A stretch of DNA of 64,000 nucleotides from Arenicola marina. Its lineage: Eukaryota; Annelida; Polychaeta; Arenicolidae. The notes beneath the pieces were generated by a model. That model saw only the letters and a program-made list of their open reading frames with translations. It searched no databases and was not told the origin of the DNA. Positions 36,303 to 47,179 of the stretch are shown here, piece after piece. The stretch is taken from the NCBI GenBank assembly GCA_964019135.1, contig OZ025253.1, positions 6,887,059 through 6,951,058 of the forward strand, in the 5' to 3' direction. The position numbers and the translations under genes are program-made. Within the stretch, counting starts at the first letter, position 1; each line of letters opens with the position of its first letter.

Positions 36303-36481
36303 CTGTGGAAAGGACACACATTAAGCCCAGATAGAAGTGCAAAAGTTGCGGTCACCGTTACATCGCTTAACCTATATGTGGTGATGCACCAGTGAGTTAT
36401 TACACCCTTTAAAGACAACGCCCACGACGAATTAAAGTGATCAGGCAAGATAACGTAAGCAAGGTATTAAGATAAGATAAG

Positions 36482-36900
36482 GTAAAGGTCAGATAATGTA
36501 TAATAAGATGATATAAGGTAAGGTAATATAAGGAAAGCTAATATACGGTAAGATGATATAAAGTAGGGTCATATAAGGTAGTTGATATAAAGTAGGGTAA
36601 TATCAGGTAGATGATATAAGGTAAGCTAATATGCGGTAAGATGATATAAAATAAGATAATATAAACGAAGTAGTATAAGGTAAGCTAATATACGGTAGAT
36701 GATATAATGTAAGCTAATATAGAGTACATGGTAAGGTAATATAAGGTGAGTTAATCTAAGGTAAAATAAAAAAGATAAGATACGATACAAGTGAGATAAT
36801 GTGAGGGAACATGTGGCAATCCGCGAATCAAGACTATGACAACCTGGACTGCGAAGAATTAATACGATAAGGTAAGAGTGAGACACTAAGGTACAGGTAA
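36482..36900. repeat. Degenerate AT-rich 'gataaggtaagctaatata' repeats
   Basis: Short variable units built from ggtaa, gatata and taagctaata. Directly abuts the end of the EGF array. Confidence 0.75.
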
Positions 36901-36905
36901 GATAA

Positions 36906-37640
36906 GGCAAAGGTGTGGTAAAGGTATGGGTAACGTATGGTGAAGTTGGGGTAAAGGTATGGGTAACATATGTGAAGGTGGGGTAAAGGTATGGGTAACA
37001 TATTGTGAAGTTGGGGTAAAGGTATGGGTAACGTATGGTGAATGTGGGTAACGTATGGATGACATGTGTAAAGGTGGGGGTAAAGGTATGGGTAACTTAT
37101 GGTAAAGGTGGGGTAAAGGTATGGGTAACTTATGGTAAATGTGGGGTAAAAGTATGGGTAACAAATGTTAAAGTTGGGGTAAAGGTATGGGTAACAAATG
37201 TTAAAGTTGGGGTAAAGGTATGGGTAACATATGTGAAGGTGGGGTAACGGTATGGATGACATGTGTAAATGTGGGGTAAAGGTATGGGTAACGTATGGCA
37301 AAAATCACGTTAAGGTATGGGTAATATATGTAAAGGTGGGGTAAAAGGTATGAGTAACATATGTAAAGGTGGGATAAAGGTATGGGTAACATATGTGAAG
37401 GTGGGGTAAAGGTATGGGTAACATATGTGAAGGTCGGGTAAAGGTATGGGTAACATATGTAAAGTGGGGTAAAGGTATGGGTAACATATGTGAAGGTGGG
37501 GTAAAGGTATGGGTAACATATGTAAAGGTGGGGTAAAGGTATGGGCAACATGTAAAGGTAAGGTAAAGGTATGAGTAACACATGGCAAAGGTGGGGTAAA
37601 GGCTGGGGTAACATATGGTAAAGGTGTGGTCAACGTATGG
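36906..37640. repeat. ~32-bp minisatellite (ggtaaaggtatgggtaacat...)
   Basis: About 23 imperfect copies of aaggtggggtaaaggtatgg + gtaacatatgtg. The period is close to 32 bp (3n+2), so each strand shows repeated pseudo-peptides cycling through all frames. These ORFs are not genes. Confidence 0.93.
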
Positions 37641-37782
37641 TTAACCTATAATAAATGAAATAGAAAGTTATGGGTAAGATATTGGGCAAATCATTTAAGG
37701 TGTTGTAGGCGAAGGTAATGGAAGTTGAGATAAGAAAGGCTAAGTGATACTGCATGCCCTGCATCGAGGAAAGAACAGAAAT

Positions 37783-38180
37783 TTAAACTGAAACCTTAGC
37801 ATCTGAGGCCCATAAACAACGAATTACTATTATGTCATAAAAGTGGCGACTGAACAAATGCGTACCCACTGCACTCCTGGGCTTCTGACTGAATATCATG
37901 TGTACAGGTTTACTTGATACAATATCCATTGGGTTGAAACTGACTCTCCACTGTGCTGTACAGTTAGATATCTTACGCACATCTCTATTGGTGGCTGACA
38001 CGTTGTAATATTTGTTGAGTACAAGAAACAATGAAGTATCCTCAGCATAGAGATGCATTTTACATTCTACACTTTCCGCAAATCATTAACATGCATAATA
38101 AACAGAAGAGGGTCTAAAAGACAAACTTGTGGAAACCCTCCATTGGTGCCTCTCCAGTCCGAATATACGGCTTTCATAAC
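37783..38180 (-). mobile_element. LINE reverse-transcriptase fragment
   Basis: The minus strand reads LLDPLLFIMHVNDL, then after a stop and frame change LYAEDTSLFL (the YADD box, with E for the first D) and WRVSFNPMDIVSSKPVHMIF. This is the palm region of a Jockey/CR1-type RT. It is decayed and very short. Confidence 0.7.
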
Positions 38181-38319
38181 AACTCTTGTAACAACAGTAA
38201 CTGCGACACTGTCGCAAACAATATACAGACTGATATCCCCATGCTTTGTAGCAAGGTTCCCGCACGGTGGCGCTACGTAAGCTAGCTTTTACCGCTGTTG
38301 TCGGAGGAGGCAAATTTCA

Positions 38320-38980
38320 AGATTCTTGAAAAACGGTCAGATCAGCTGTAATTTCTTATTTCAACATTATAGTTTTCAAGAATAAAACATAAAAATAACG
38401 AGCTGTGTATATTTAATAGAGAAAAAAACATCTTGCACCCTTTCAAGAAAGTTATAATTGTGACAGAACTCTTTGTTTCATTACCTGATTTCATGTGTTA
38501 TTAGGCTTAGGAAGGGTCCCGGCACTAATTTGTTGAAATGCGCGACGCATTTTCACTATCATATTTCGCAGCGCCGCCCTGGCGAGCGAGTGTGAAAATG
38601 TATTGAGGACTTAGGCGACAACAGAGATATAACGGAGCCCTAGCGGAGTGAGTCGAAGGCAGAGAGTGGCTCTGTAGTTTGAAAGGAAGACCTTCATGGA
38701 AAAATGCTTTGGAAACATCTCAGAAAACAACAACGCAATCAATATTTTGTTATAAGGAAGTGTAATGTTTTTAACTGAGGAGATGCAGTTGATTTCGCAT
38801 CCATTCATTGACAAGAATTGTTTGTCTTGAAACCTCCAATTCCTCCAATTCAACTAGTTGTTTTGAGTCCGACAATTGTGTAATTACGCACACTGGCGAC
38901 AATAACTGAGTTGTAGAATTCTTATAATTTATAATGTTATATATATATACATATATCTTATATATAATATTTTATGTATG
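38320..38980. other. Non-coding DNA; AT-rich target of the LTR insertion
   Basis: No gene supported. The last 50 bp are alternating TA-rich. Confidence 0.4.
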
Positions 38981-39420
38981 TGTAACAGGAAATAACTTCC
39001 GCACAACGTTATTTATTCATAGTTACCCGACCTGACTTGACCCTGATTCAATCGCACTGATTGGTTCTTTCTTGCTAGTTGCAATACACAACTATCTACT
39101 ATAAATAGGCTTTGGCGCGAAACGCCGGCAGTTTGCATTGTATGTATCGACAGGGACAGACCGTCCACTGCTCTATCATTGTTAACGTACTTTGACAATG
39201 CCATCTGTATTTACAGGTAAGCCTACGTACTTTATTTATGTTACTAGTATCCATTCTCATTTTATATTTAGAACTCTTATTAGGTATTCGAGTTTGCATT
39301 GTATGTATCGACAGGGACAGACCGTCCACTGCTCTATCATTGTTAACATACTTTGACAATGCCATCTGTATTTACAGGAAATAAACCAGTTCAAACCACA
39401 TGATACGAGTCGCTACAACA
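38981..39420 (+). repeat. 5' LTR
   Basis: TATA box at 39100-39107 (tataaata). An 87-bp segment occurs twice inside the LTR (39131-39217 and 39292-39378, one difference). The first copy starts about 30 bp after the TATA box, near the expected transcript start. AATAAA lies near 39381. A splice-donor-like AG|GTAAGC ends the first 87-bp copy. Confidence 0.95.
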
Positions 39421-40610
39421 ATGGCGTCACCGATGGGACTTTAATTGGCTTTTGGTAATAATAGTTTATGCGAAGCTGTGCCGGCCAGCTCAAAGGCAAT
39501 ACGGTTCCGGGTTTATGAAGTATATTGAAATAACTTTGTTTACCCATGGATACTTAAATGTAAGACCTTTAATTGTTCCGCATAACTACGTCTCAGCTCA
39601 CAGCTGACCCTTTACCATGCCAAAATCAACGGCGACCTCGTATTTGTGAGGTAATTGCTCAACTCCGTGTACCGAAGCTGTCATGAGGAACCAGGCCGCC
39701 CGATGAGCAGCACTGTGGTGGCAGCGACCGTGTGACGACGGAGTGCATCGTGTCCGGGACACGCAGACCGCTGACCCTGGACCCCGCTGAGCAGTACCTG
39801 TGTTCAGTAAACCGCGCGAACTACCGCCCCCGCAGATCAGACCCGATTGCGGTCACTGGGTGAAACTCAGTGCATTTCTTCAACAGCTGATACATCACAA
39901 AGGCTCTCAGCTCTTCACAACACGGCGAACCTGGACAACGGGATCCACTACTGATTAGGAAGCATCCCTAACCGCCATGAGTGAGTGCATATTTTTTTAA
40001 ACCTGTTATCTTGATTGACAATTTGTGAACGTCCTTTCTGGTGACCAGGTGACCAAGTACCGTTTTCTGAAATTGCGGTCATTTTATGTTATCATCAGTA
40101 ATGAACATTACTTATTGGACTTTTCTATCTCATTAAACGAGAGTCCCAATGTTCCTTCCCGTATGTTTAGTGAAAGGCGGCAATTCACGGTATGACATGA
40201 AGTGAAATGAGTGACTGTGCTATGAATGTGACATTATTTGTTTTATGAGTGTAAATTCTGGTGTTAAATAATATTACAAATTATATAGAGGCATGAAACT
40301 TGCACTTGTAGGTAATTAAGGTGTCAGTGTAAAAACTCGTGTAGCGTTGTCATTAGTTTAAAGTTACCATCCATACACCTTGTTCATATTCCATTGATCA
40401 ACAAGTCTAACCCTTTACACCAACTTTACTCATTCAATTGCTTACCCCTTTTTCTGATCAGTCATTTTAGTTGTTTTATGACCTAATATAGACCAGCTTG
40501 ACCTGTCCTTATCTAATGATTGTTGGACAGTTAGTATTTCATTTCCGACTGACTATATTTGATATTGATATTTGGCAGTTGGATACCCAATCGGGGCCAT
40601 TTTGGGCAAA
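39421..40610 (+). other. Leader between the 5' LTR and gag
   Basis: Holds the primer-binding-site candidate at 39422 and about 1.2 kb of non-coding leader. No separate gene seen. Confidence 0.6.
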
Positions 40611-41843
40611 ATGACTTCGCACGAACGTGCACTTTATATTTCTGGTTTGTCTTCTGACACCTCTGCAAGTGACCTTGAAAACGCTTATGGCGATGTGGGT
40701 GATGTAGAGGACATACTTCTTGTTTATGATAGGGAATCTCGCGCCTTTAAAGGCACAGCATACATTTTATTTAAAAATGCTGAATGTGTACCTAAAGCGG
40801 TGTCGGAAGCATCTGGCCGCTCGGTATGTGGTCAAACTCCTATGCTGAGAATCGCGGGAGCTGAACACGAGCTGCAGATAACTAGATTGCAGGACACCCG
40901 CCATGCACAATCCCAATCCCCTGACATTTCATCCAGTGAGTCCACCCATCCAGTAAACCCCCCTCATGATCACTTTGTTAAAATCCCGAATTTCTCAGGA
41001 GATGCTGGGAAAGGCGAACTAACATATGAACAGTGGAAATATGAAGTTCGATGTTTGATAACAGAGGGTTATTCAACAGGCTCAATTCTTCAAGCCGTAC
41101 GGCGCTCGTTGAGAGGTACCGCTGCCCAAGTCATGAGATACCAGGGTGAGCGGGTAACTGTAGTTGACCTTTTAACAAAGTTTGATGTTATCTTTGGAAA
41201 CATCCTGTCTCTGGAACAATTGTATCAGGAATTTTATAGTGCCAAACAAAAATCTAGCGAATCACCAACAATCTGGGGTTGTAGGCTGGAAGAATTACTG
41301 TCACAAATAAAAGACAAGGTCGGAGTTAGCGAGCCACTTGCCAAAAGCATGCTACGTACCCAGTTTTGGCTGGGACTTGTCAATGAAAAACTCAAAAATA
41401 CCACTAGGCATAAATTTGACGCTGGCTTGTCGTACGAAGACTTGGTGAAAGCCATAAGGACAGCCGAACATGAATATAGCACTTCCAGCAAAGTTTCTGA
41501 TCGTAACAAAATGATTGCTCCTCAGCAGATAGACACCAATAATGAGGTACTCACAAAGTTGTCCCAACTTATAGATCAGGTTGCTAAACTCGAAGTTTCG
41601 GTCACTGGGATTTCGAGTAGGGTTCGCTATTTGGAACAAAGGGGGCCTCAGCAGGCATCCTACGGACCTGGCGAAAAACGTTCCCCCCACAAACAAGTGG
41701 TTAAGTGCACCAGATGCGAAAGAAGGGGACATGATGTATCAAAATGTCGAGCAAAGATACACATTAACGGTTTTCCTTTAAACCAAGAGGCACCCGTGTC
41801 GGAGGGAGGAACACGGAGTGCGTTAGGAACACATCCACATTAA
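40611..41843 (+). CDS. gag: Gag: RRM-like head, capsid, CCHC knuckle
   Basis: From the ATG at 40611 the first ~75 residues form an RRM-like fold: RNP2-like ALYISGL and RNP1-like FKGTAYILF. A capsid-like region follows (IPNFSGDAGKGELTYEQWKY ... LRGTAAQVM ... FDVIFGN). Then comes a coiled stretch and one zinc knuckle, CTRCERRGHDVSKC. An RRM-like N-terminus on a Ty3-type capsid is the arrangement known from vertebrate PNMA proteins, which are domesticated Ty3/Gypsy gags. Capsid forms the particle and the knuckle binds the element RNA. Confidence 0.85.
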   Translation: MTSHERALYISGLSSDTSASDLENAYGDVGDVEDILLVYDRESRAFKGTAYILFKNAECVPKAVSEASGRSVCGQTPMLRIAGAEHELQITRLQDTRHAQSQSPDISSSESTHPVNPPHDHFVKIPNFSGDAGKGELTYEQWKYEVRCLITEGYSTGSILQAVRRSLRGTAAQVMRYQGERVTVVDLLTKFDVIFGNILSLEQLYQEFYSAKQKSSESPTIWGCRLEELLSQIKDKVGVSEPLAKSMLRTQFWLGLVNEKLKNTTRHKFDAGLSYEDLVKAIRTAEHEYSTSSKVSDRNKMIAPQQIDTNNEVLTKLSQLIDQVAKLEVSVTGISSRVRYLEQRGPQQASYGPGEKRSPHKQVVKCTRCERRGHDVSKCRAKIHINGFPLNQEAPVSEGGTRSALGTHPH

Positions 41844-44800
41844 ATCTCCCCAAAGTAGATCTCTTCGGAAAATCGAATTTAGTAGAAATTCAAATTGAAA
41901 ATGTCTCATGCCAAGCTCTCCTTGACACAGGGTCACAAGTAACCACGGTTGCAAAATGGTTTGTACAAGAAAATCTGGCTACTGAAATATTACCACTGGA
42001 TGCGTTTTTGAACATTGAGGGAGCGGGTGGACAATCCATATTATATGACGGAGTCGTCAATGTAAACGTTGAAATCCCAGATACCGTGTTTGGTGAATCC
42101 TTGGTAATCCCAACTCCTGTGTTAGTGGTCCCTGATACTACCTACAACTCTTCTGTCCCAGTTATCATCGGCACAAACGTTATAAATCGAAGCATAGAAG
42201 TTACTGGGGATGTGACAGTGAACGTCCAAGAATGGCATCGTGCTATACAAAGCTGTCAGATGAGGCAAAAATCCATCGATCATGATGGTAAGGTGGGCAC
42301 TGTACAATGTCACAAACAAGTGATTATCCCTGGTGAAAGTAAAATGCTAATACATGGTATCATTAGGGCTGGTCCAGTAGGCAACATTTTGACGGTGAGC
42401 GAGGACGGTGATTACCCCACGCTGCCTAACGGCCTAACACTTGTACCAACCCTACAGTCTATCGTCAGCCACTCTTCATCTGCCTCCAGGGTTGGTGTAG
42501 AAATACATAACTTGACTAACAAAGTAATAACCATCCCAGCTAAAACAACTGTAGCCGAATTGAGGCAAGTTACTATGGTGCCTACTGTTCCCCAAGTAAA
42601 GGCATTTTGCCAAAACAATACTGATGCAATCAAGGAGGTAAACTCAAATTCTGTTGTTGATCATTTTGACCTTCAACATCTCAAAGCCGATGAAAATGGC
42701 ACACAACTAGTGCGGGGAATGTTGGAAAAGTGGCAGGATATATTTGCTCTATCCGACCATGAGCTTGGCCATACCGATCGTATGCAATATCCTATAAATC
42801 TTAACGATGACACTCCCTTCAAAGAGCGTTATCGGCCTATCCCTCCTAACATGATACAGGAGGTTCGTGAGCATGTGCAAGAGATGCTGAGCTCAGGGGT
42901 GATAAGACCCAGTTCCAGTCCCTATGCCTCTCCAGTCGTGCTGGTTAGAAAGAAAGATGGCTCGTTGCGCTTTTGCATAGATTACAGAAAGCTAAATGCA
43001 AAGACCATCAAAGATGCGCATCCTTTGCCCCGTATTGAAGAAACAGTACAAACACTGGCTGGAGCACGCTGGTTCTCAACCTTAGATTTAAAAGCCGGGT
43101 ACTGGCAAATGGAACTATGCGAGAAAGACAAACATAAAACTGCATTCACAGCGGGCCCCCTGGGATTCTATGAATTTAACCGGTTGCCCTATGGTATGGT
43201 AAACGCGCCCGCAAAATTCCAGCGATTAATGGAAGCTTGTATGGGTGATTTACATCTAACCCAATGCCTATTATATCTTGACGACATCATCGTGTTCTCA
43301 AATACTTTTGAAGAGCATGTCATCCATCTAGAAAACATTTTTCGGAGACTGCGGCAACATGGCCTGAAACTGAAACCCTCTAAATGCTCTCTGTTTAAGA
43401 AAGAGGTGAAATATCTAGGACACATTATCTCAGCAGAAGGCATCAGCACTGATGAAGAGAAAATCTCTGCCGTCAGACGCTGGCCTATTCCCCAAAATGT
43501 GAAAGAGCTTCGTAGTTTTTTAGGCTTTACCGGCTACTACAGACGTTTCGTAAAGGACTACGCCAAACTTGCACGACCACTCTATGACTTACTCAAATGT
43601 GACACTGGTCATACATCGACACATAGATCAGTTGGCAGACGACAGGGCTTTTACTGGACTGAAGTTCAAGAGTCCGCTTTTCACGCTCTGATTGAATCCA
43701 TGACTTCTGCTCCTATTCTTGGCTATGCGGATTTTACGTTGCCATTCCGGGTACATGTCGATGCTAGTGGAGAAGGACTTGGGGCAGTATTGTATCAAGA
43801 GCAGAGAGATGGCTCAAGAGTTATTGCGTACGCCAGTCGCGGATTATCTGCATCCGAACGCAACTATCCGGCCCATAAGCTGGAATTTTTGGCGTTAAAA
43901 TGGGCTGTAACAGACAAGTTTAGAGATTATTTGTATGGGAGTCGATTCACGGTTCTAACAGACAACAATCCTCTCACATATGTCTTGACTACCGCTAAGT
44001 TGGACGCCACTGGACATCGCTGGCTCTCCGCTTTAGCAAGTTTCAACTTTGACAACAAATACCGAAGTGGAAAACTGAATGTGGACGCAGACGCTTTATC
44101 GCGCCTTCCAGGTATCACAAAGAGCGAACTGACCAATGATGTAGTAACGGCAGTATGTCAGTTGCGTGCTTCAGTACCTCTTGTGGAATCCCTGACGATT
44201 GACGGACACTTACTTGAAAACATACCTGACACTGCATTGACAATGATGACGGTAAATGACTGGATAGCGAAACAAAACGCAGACCCATTATTGGCTGACG
44301 TTATTTCGCAAATCACAAATCAATCTGGCCACAAAATGAATGACTATCGTTCCCTCTCATCACGGGAAAAGATTTTACAACGTCAGTTGACCAAACTCAC
44401 CATGAAAAATGGCATCTTGTACCGCAAATGCTGTCTGCGAAATAATGAAATTTTCCAGTTAGTTATTCCTCGATCGCTTCACGAAGTGGCGCTGCGAGGA
44501 GTGCATGATGACCTTGGCCACTTAGGCCGTGACAAAGTTAATAAACTACTCCAACAACGCTTTTATTGGCCGGGAATGTACGCCGACGCCAATGACTGGC
44601 TCAGGAAGTGCATGACTTGCATTCGGCGTAAAGGGGCTCCACCGATCGCTCCTTTGGTATCCGTTAATACCACACAGCCGCTGGAATTGGTATGCATGGA
44701 TTTCCTAAGCCTCGAAGAATCCAAAGGCGGCATAAAAGACATACTAGTCGTCACTGACCACTTCACACGATATGCTTTGGCCGTACCCACCCGAAATCAA

Positions 44801-46093
44801 ACAGCAAAGACCACTGCTGAAGTACTATTCAACCATTTTATCAATCACTATGGTTTTCCAAGACGATTACATAGCGACCAAGGTCGAAATTTTGAGTCGA
44901 AAGTTATAAGTGAATTGTGCAAATTGGCTGGCATTGAAAAGTCGCATACAACACCCTATCACGCTATGGGTAACGGACAATGCGAGAGGTATAATCGAAC
45001 CCTCTTGGGCATGCTGGGAACTTTGGCAGACAGCCAGAAGTCAAACTGGAGAGCCCATGTCGGACCAATTACACACGCTTACAATTGTACGGAAAATAGC
45101 TCCACTGGGTTCTCACCTTTCTTTCTAATGTACGGCAGACAACCGAGGTTGCCTGTAGATATCGTACTGGGGGTAAAGGGGGAGGCCCAAACAGTTGAAA
45201 CAGAATATGGAAACTATGTGGAGAAACTAAAGCAAAGATTAACAACCGCTTATGACGTTGCTGTATCCAATGCGAAAGTTAGTCAGGAGAGACAAAAACA
45301 ATGCTATGACAAACGTGTCCATGGTGCTACACTGAGTGTCGGCGACAGAGTCTTAATCAGACAAGTCGCATTCACAGGGCCGCACAAACTGGCGGACAAG
45401 TGGCATAGGGAGGTTTACCTTGTTGACTCGAAGCCTGACCCAGAGATACCTGTATTTTGTGTCAAACATGAGTCCTCAGACAAACAGCGGGTCCTCCATA
45501 GAAACATGCTACTGCCAGTGGGATCATTGATTGACAATCGTGGTCCCAAGCTTGATCCCCAGGCTAAGGTATCTTCTAATACTGCAATTCCGCGCAAGAA
45601 GGTAACCTTAGAAAGCGAGACAGAGTCATCAGACTCAGACAGTGAACGCCCACGTTATGACACGCGCAGTTCAGCATTACCCAGACAGGAGAGACATGCT
45701 CGTAGTGGGAATCCATTTCAACCCTCTATTATAAGTCATCCCCCATTTCAACCGCGTAATCTTGCGCCAGGTGAAATTGAAATTGCTAGCTCTGCTGAGT
45801 TACCAACATCATCTCTTCACCCTTCATCTCCATCATCAACACCCACTGTAGGTAAATCAGCTTGTGACGGGCGCCAGTTATCGCCACCACGCCCAGTCAG
45901 TCAACCTGCATCACCGCCATCTCATACGCCCAGTGTTTCATCCCCTGATCCCACACGTGTCTCAGAGACAACTAATGAAGAAACGGTCTCCCCAACTGAG
46001 TTGAATGCGAATGTTCGTAGATCAAACCGCGAAAGAAAAGCTCCATCGCGTTTTGGTGACTATCAACTATATCAACAGATTTATTATGTGTAA
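41840..46093 (+). CDS. pol: Pol: protease, RT, RNase H, integrase
   Basis: Domains in order: aspartic protease with LLDTGSQ (about 41920); reverse transcriptase with YLDDIIVFS (about 43280); RNase H (HVDASGEGLGAVLYQE onward, about 43755); integrase with an HHCC finger (HDDLGHLGRDKV...CMTCIRRKG) and a DDE core (MDFLSLEES; SDQGRNFES; GNGQCERYN). A chromodomain is not evident. The Ser/Pro-rich tail ends at the TAA at 46093. It lies in a different frame from gag, as is common in Ty3/Gypsy elements that make Gag-Pol by frameshifting. Confidence 0.92.
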   Translation, partial: LNLPKVDLFGKSNLVEIQIENVSCQALLDTGSQVTTVAKWFVQENLATEILPLDAFLNIEGAGGQSILYDGVVNVNVEIPDTVFGESLVIPTPVLVVPDTTYNSSVPVIIGTNVINRSIEVTGDVTVNVQEWHRAIQSCQMRQKSIDHDGKVGTVQCHKQVIIPGESKMLIHGIIRAGPVGNILTVSEDGDYPTLPNGLTLVPTLQSIVSHSSSASRVGVEIHNLTNKVITIPAKTTVAELRQVTMVPTVPQVKAFCQNNTDAIKEVNSNSVVDHFDLQHLKADENGTQLVRGMLEKWQDIFALSDHELGHTDRMQYPINLNDDTPFKERYRPIPPNMIQEVREHVQEMLSSGVIRPSSSPYASPVVLVRKKDGSLRFCIDYRKLNAKTIKDAHPLPRIEETVQTLAGARWFSTLDLKAGYWQMELCEKDKHKTAFTAGPLGFYEFNRLPYGMVNAPAKFQRLMEACMGDLHLTQCLLYLDDIIVFSNTFEEHVIHLENIFRRLRQHGLKLKPSKCSLFKKEVKYLGHIISAEGISTDEEKISAVRRWPIPQNVKELRSFLGFTGYYRRFVKDYAKLARPLYDLLKCDTGHTSTHRSVGRRQGFYWTEVQESAFHALIESMTSAPILGYADFTLPFRVHVDASGEGLGAVLYQEQRDGSRVIAYASRGLSASERNYPAHKLEFLALKWAVTDKFRDYLYGSRFTVLTDNNPLTYVLTTAKLDATGHRWLSALASFNFDNKYRSGKLNVDADALSRLPGITKSELTNDVVTAVCQLRASVPLVESLTIDGHLLENIPDTALTMMTVNDWIAKQNADPLLADVISQITNQSGHKMNDYRSLSSREKILQRQLTKLTMKNGILYRKCCLRNNEIFQLVIPRSLHEVALRGVHDDLGHLGRDKVNKLLQQRFYWPGMYADANDWLRKCMTCIRRKGAPPIAPLVSVNTTQPLELVCMDFLSLEESKGGIKDILVVTDHFTRYALAVPTRNQTAKTTAEVLFNHFINHYGFPRRLHSDQGRNFESKVISELCKLAGIEKSHTTPYHAMGNGQCERYNRTLLGMLGTLADSQKSNWRAHVGPITHAYNCTENSSTGFSPFFLMYGRQPRLPVDIVLGVKGEAQTVETEYGNYVEKLKQRLTTAYDVAVSNAKVSQERQKQCYDKRVHGATLSVGDRVLIRQVAFTGPHKLADKWHREVYLVDSKPDPEIPVFCVKHESSDKQRVLHRNMLLPVGSLIDNRGPKLDPQAKVSSNTAIPRKKVTLESETESSDSDSERPRYDTRSSALPRQERHARSGNPFQPSIISHPPFQPRNLAPGEIEIASSAELPTSSLHPSSPSSTPTVGKSACDGRQLSPPRPVSQPASPPSHTPSVSSPDPTRVSETTNEETVSPTELNANVRRSNRERKAPSRFGDYQLYQQIYYV

Positions 46094-46739
46094 ATATAAT
46101 GCGGTGTAACACTATTAAAATTTGTTCACAAGTATTGTGTAAATTTGAAATGTTCATTGTCAATTAGCATGTAAAGAATGCCTTGCATGAAAATCAACTT
46201 GTAAATACGTTTTGGGTGAAATGAGTATTGTAATTCTTGATTTAATCTGTCAAGAATTATTCGTGAGATGAGACTCGGTGATATGTATCGAATATATAAC
46301 TTTCATAGATGTTGATGGAATGTTAATGCTTTGTAAAATGTTTAAATTATGTGAAGTAACCAAAGCGCTACTGAATGTACAAGTGTTCAGTGGAGTGATT
46401 AGTATAAAGGAACCTATGATGTATATATGTGGAGCCCCCTGTGAGGAGCGCGTAATGATGTGTTTAGATAACGACACTTTATATTAATGTTATCATTGTA
46501 GACCATGACAAGGGATTAATTATCATGGATCTGTAGTAATAATGTACTGGTGTTGCGCGATGACCTCAAAAATGTTGGGGTTAATATTTTTAAATTGTAG
46601 TCTGTGTGAATGTAAGGCGTGCTTGATTCTGATTTGTTATTAAGAGTGACCTCAACATAATAGTGAGGTGACTGTTTGCTGCGTTCTTTTAAACTTAAAT
46701 GAAATGTCAAGGGACGACATTTATAAACAGAGGGGTATA
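46094..46739 (+). other. Non-coding region between pol and the 3' LTR
   Basis: AT-rich. Ends with a polypurine stretch (cagagggg, about 46728). Confidence 0.7.
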
Positions 46740-47179
46740 TGTAACAGGAAATAACTTCCGCACAACGTTATTTATTCATAGTTACCCGACCTGACTTGAC
46801 CCTGATTCAATCGCACTGATTGGTTCTTTCTTGCTAGTTGCAATACACAACTATCTACTATAAATAGGCTTTGGCGCGAAACGCCGGCAGTTTGCATTGT
46901 ATGTATCGACAGGGACAGACCGTCCACTGCTCTATCATTGTTAACGTACTTTGACAATGCCATCTGTATTTACAGGTAAGCCTACGTACTTTATTTATGT
47001 TACTAGTATCCATTCTCATTTTATATTTAGAACTCTTATTAGGTATTCGAGTTTGCATTGTATGTATCGACAGGGACAGACCGTCCACTGCTCTATCATT
47101 GTTAACATACTTTGACAATGCCATCTGTATTTACAGGAAATAAACCAGTTCAAACCACATGATACGAGTCGCTACAACA
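46740..47179 (+). repeat. 3' LTR
   Basis: Same 440-bp sequence as the 5' LTR, including the internal 87-bp duplication and its single internal difference. Confidence 0.95.

Larger units (their letters stand above)
32778..36481 (-). repeat. 1147-bp tandem array, 3.2 units, each with one EGF exon
   Basis: Offsets between units are exactly 1147 bp at many points (for example 32778/33925, 33895/35042/36189). Units differ by about 1-2%, so the array is recent. The left edge cuts through an EGF exon at 32778 and the right edge is at 36481, where homology stops. Each unit also has an inner ~45-bp minisatellite (ggactgggatagggtgta...gatccaggagtggtgt; first at 33041-33290) and an ACAC run. Each full unit adds one 114-bp, phase 1-1 EGF exon, so extra units do not disturb the reading frame. 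Confidence 0.95.
38981..47179 (+). mobile_element. Whole-looking Ty3/Gypsy LTR retrotransposon with PNMA-like gag
   Basis: 8.2 kb, with 440-bp LTRs at both ends (TGTAACAGG...CTACAACA) that look identical on reading. It is flanked by TATG on both sides, a 4-bp target-site duplication. A primer-binding-site candidate (TGGCGTCACCGATGGG) follows the 5' LTR by one base, and a polypurine stretch (cagagggg) precedes the 3' LTR. It carries gag and a long pol in protease-RT-RNase H-integrase order, which fits Ty3/Gypsy. No env is seen. Identical LTRs imply a very recent insertion. It looks whole. Confidence 0.95.

Noticed and set aside
36834-37633. Long overlapping ORFs on the minus strand (Pro/Tyr/His-rich, up to 155 codons)
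   Set aside because: They are the 32-bp minisatellite read through; similar peptides appear in all three frames.
38611-38853. 80-codon minus-strand ORF next to the LTR
   Set aside because: Does not resemble a protein and has no splice or promoter context.
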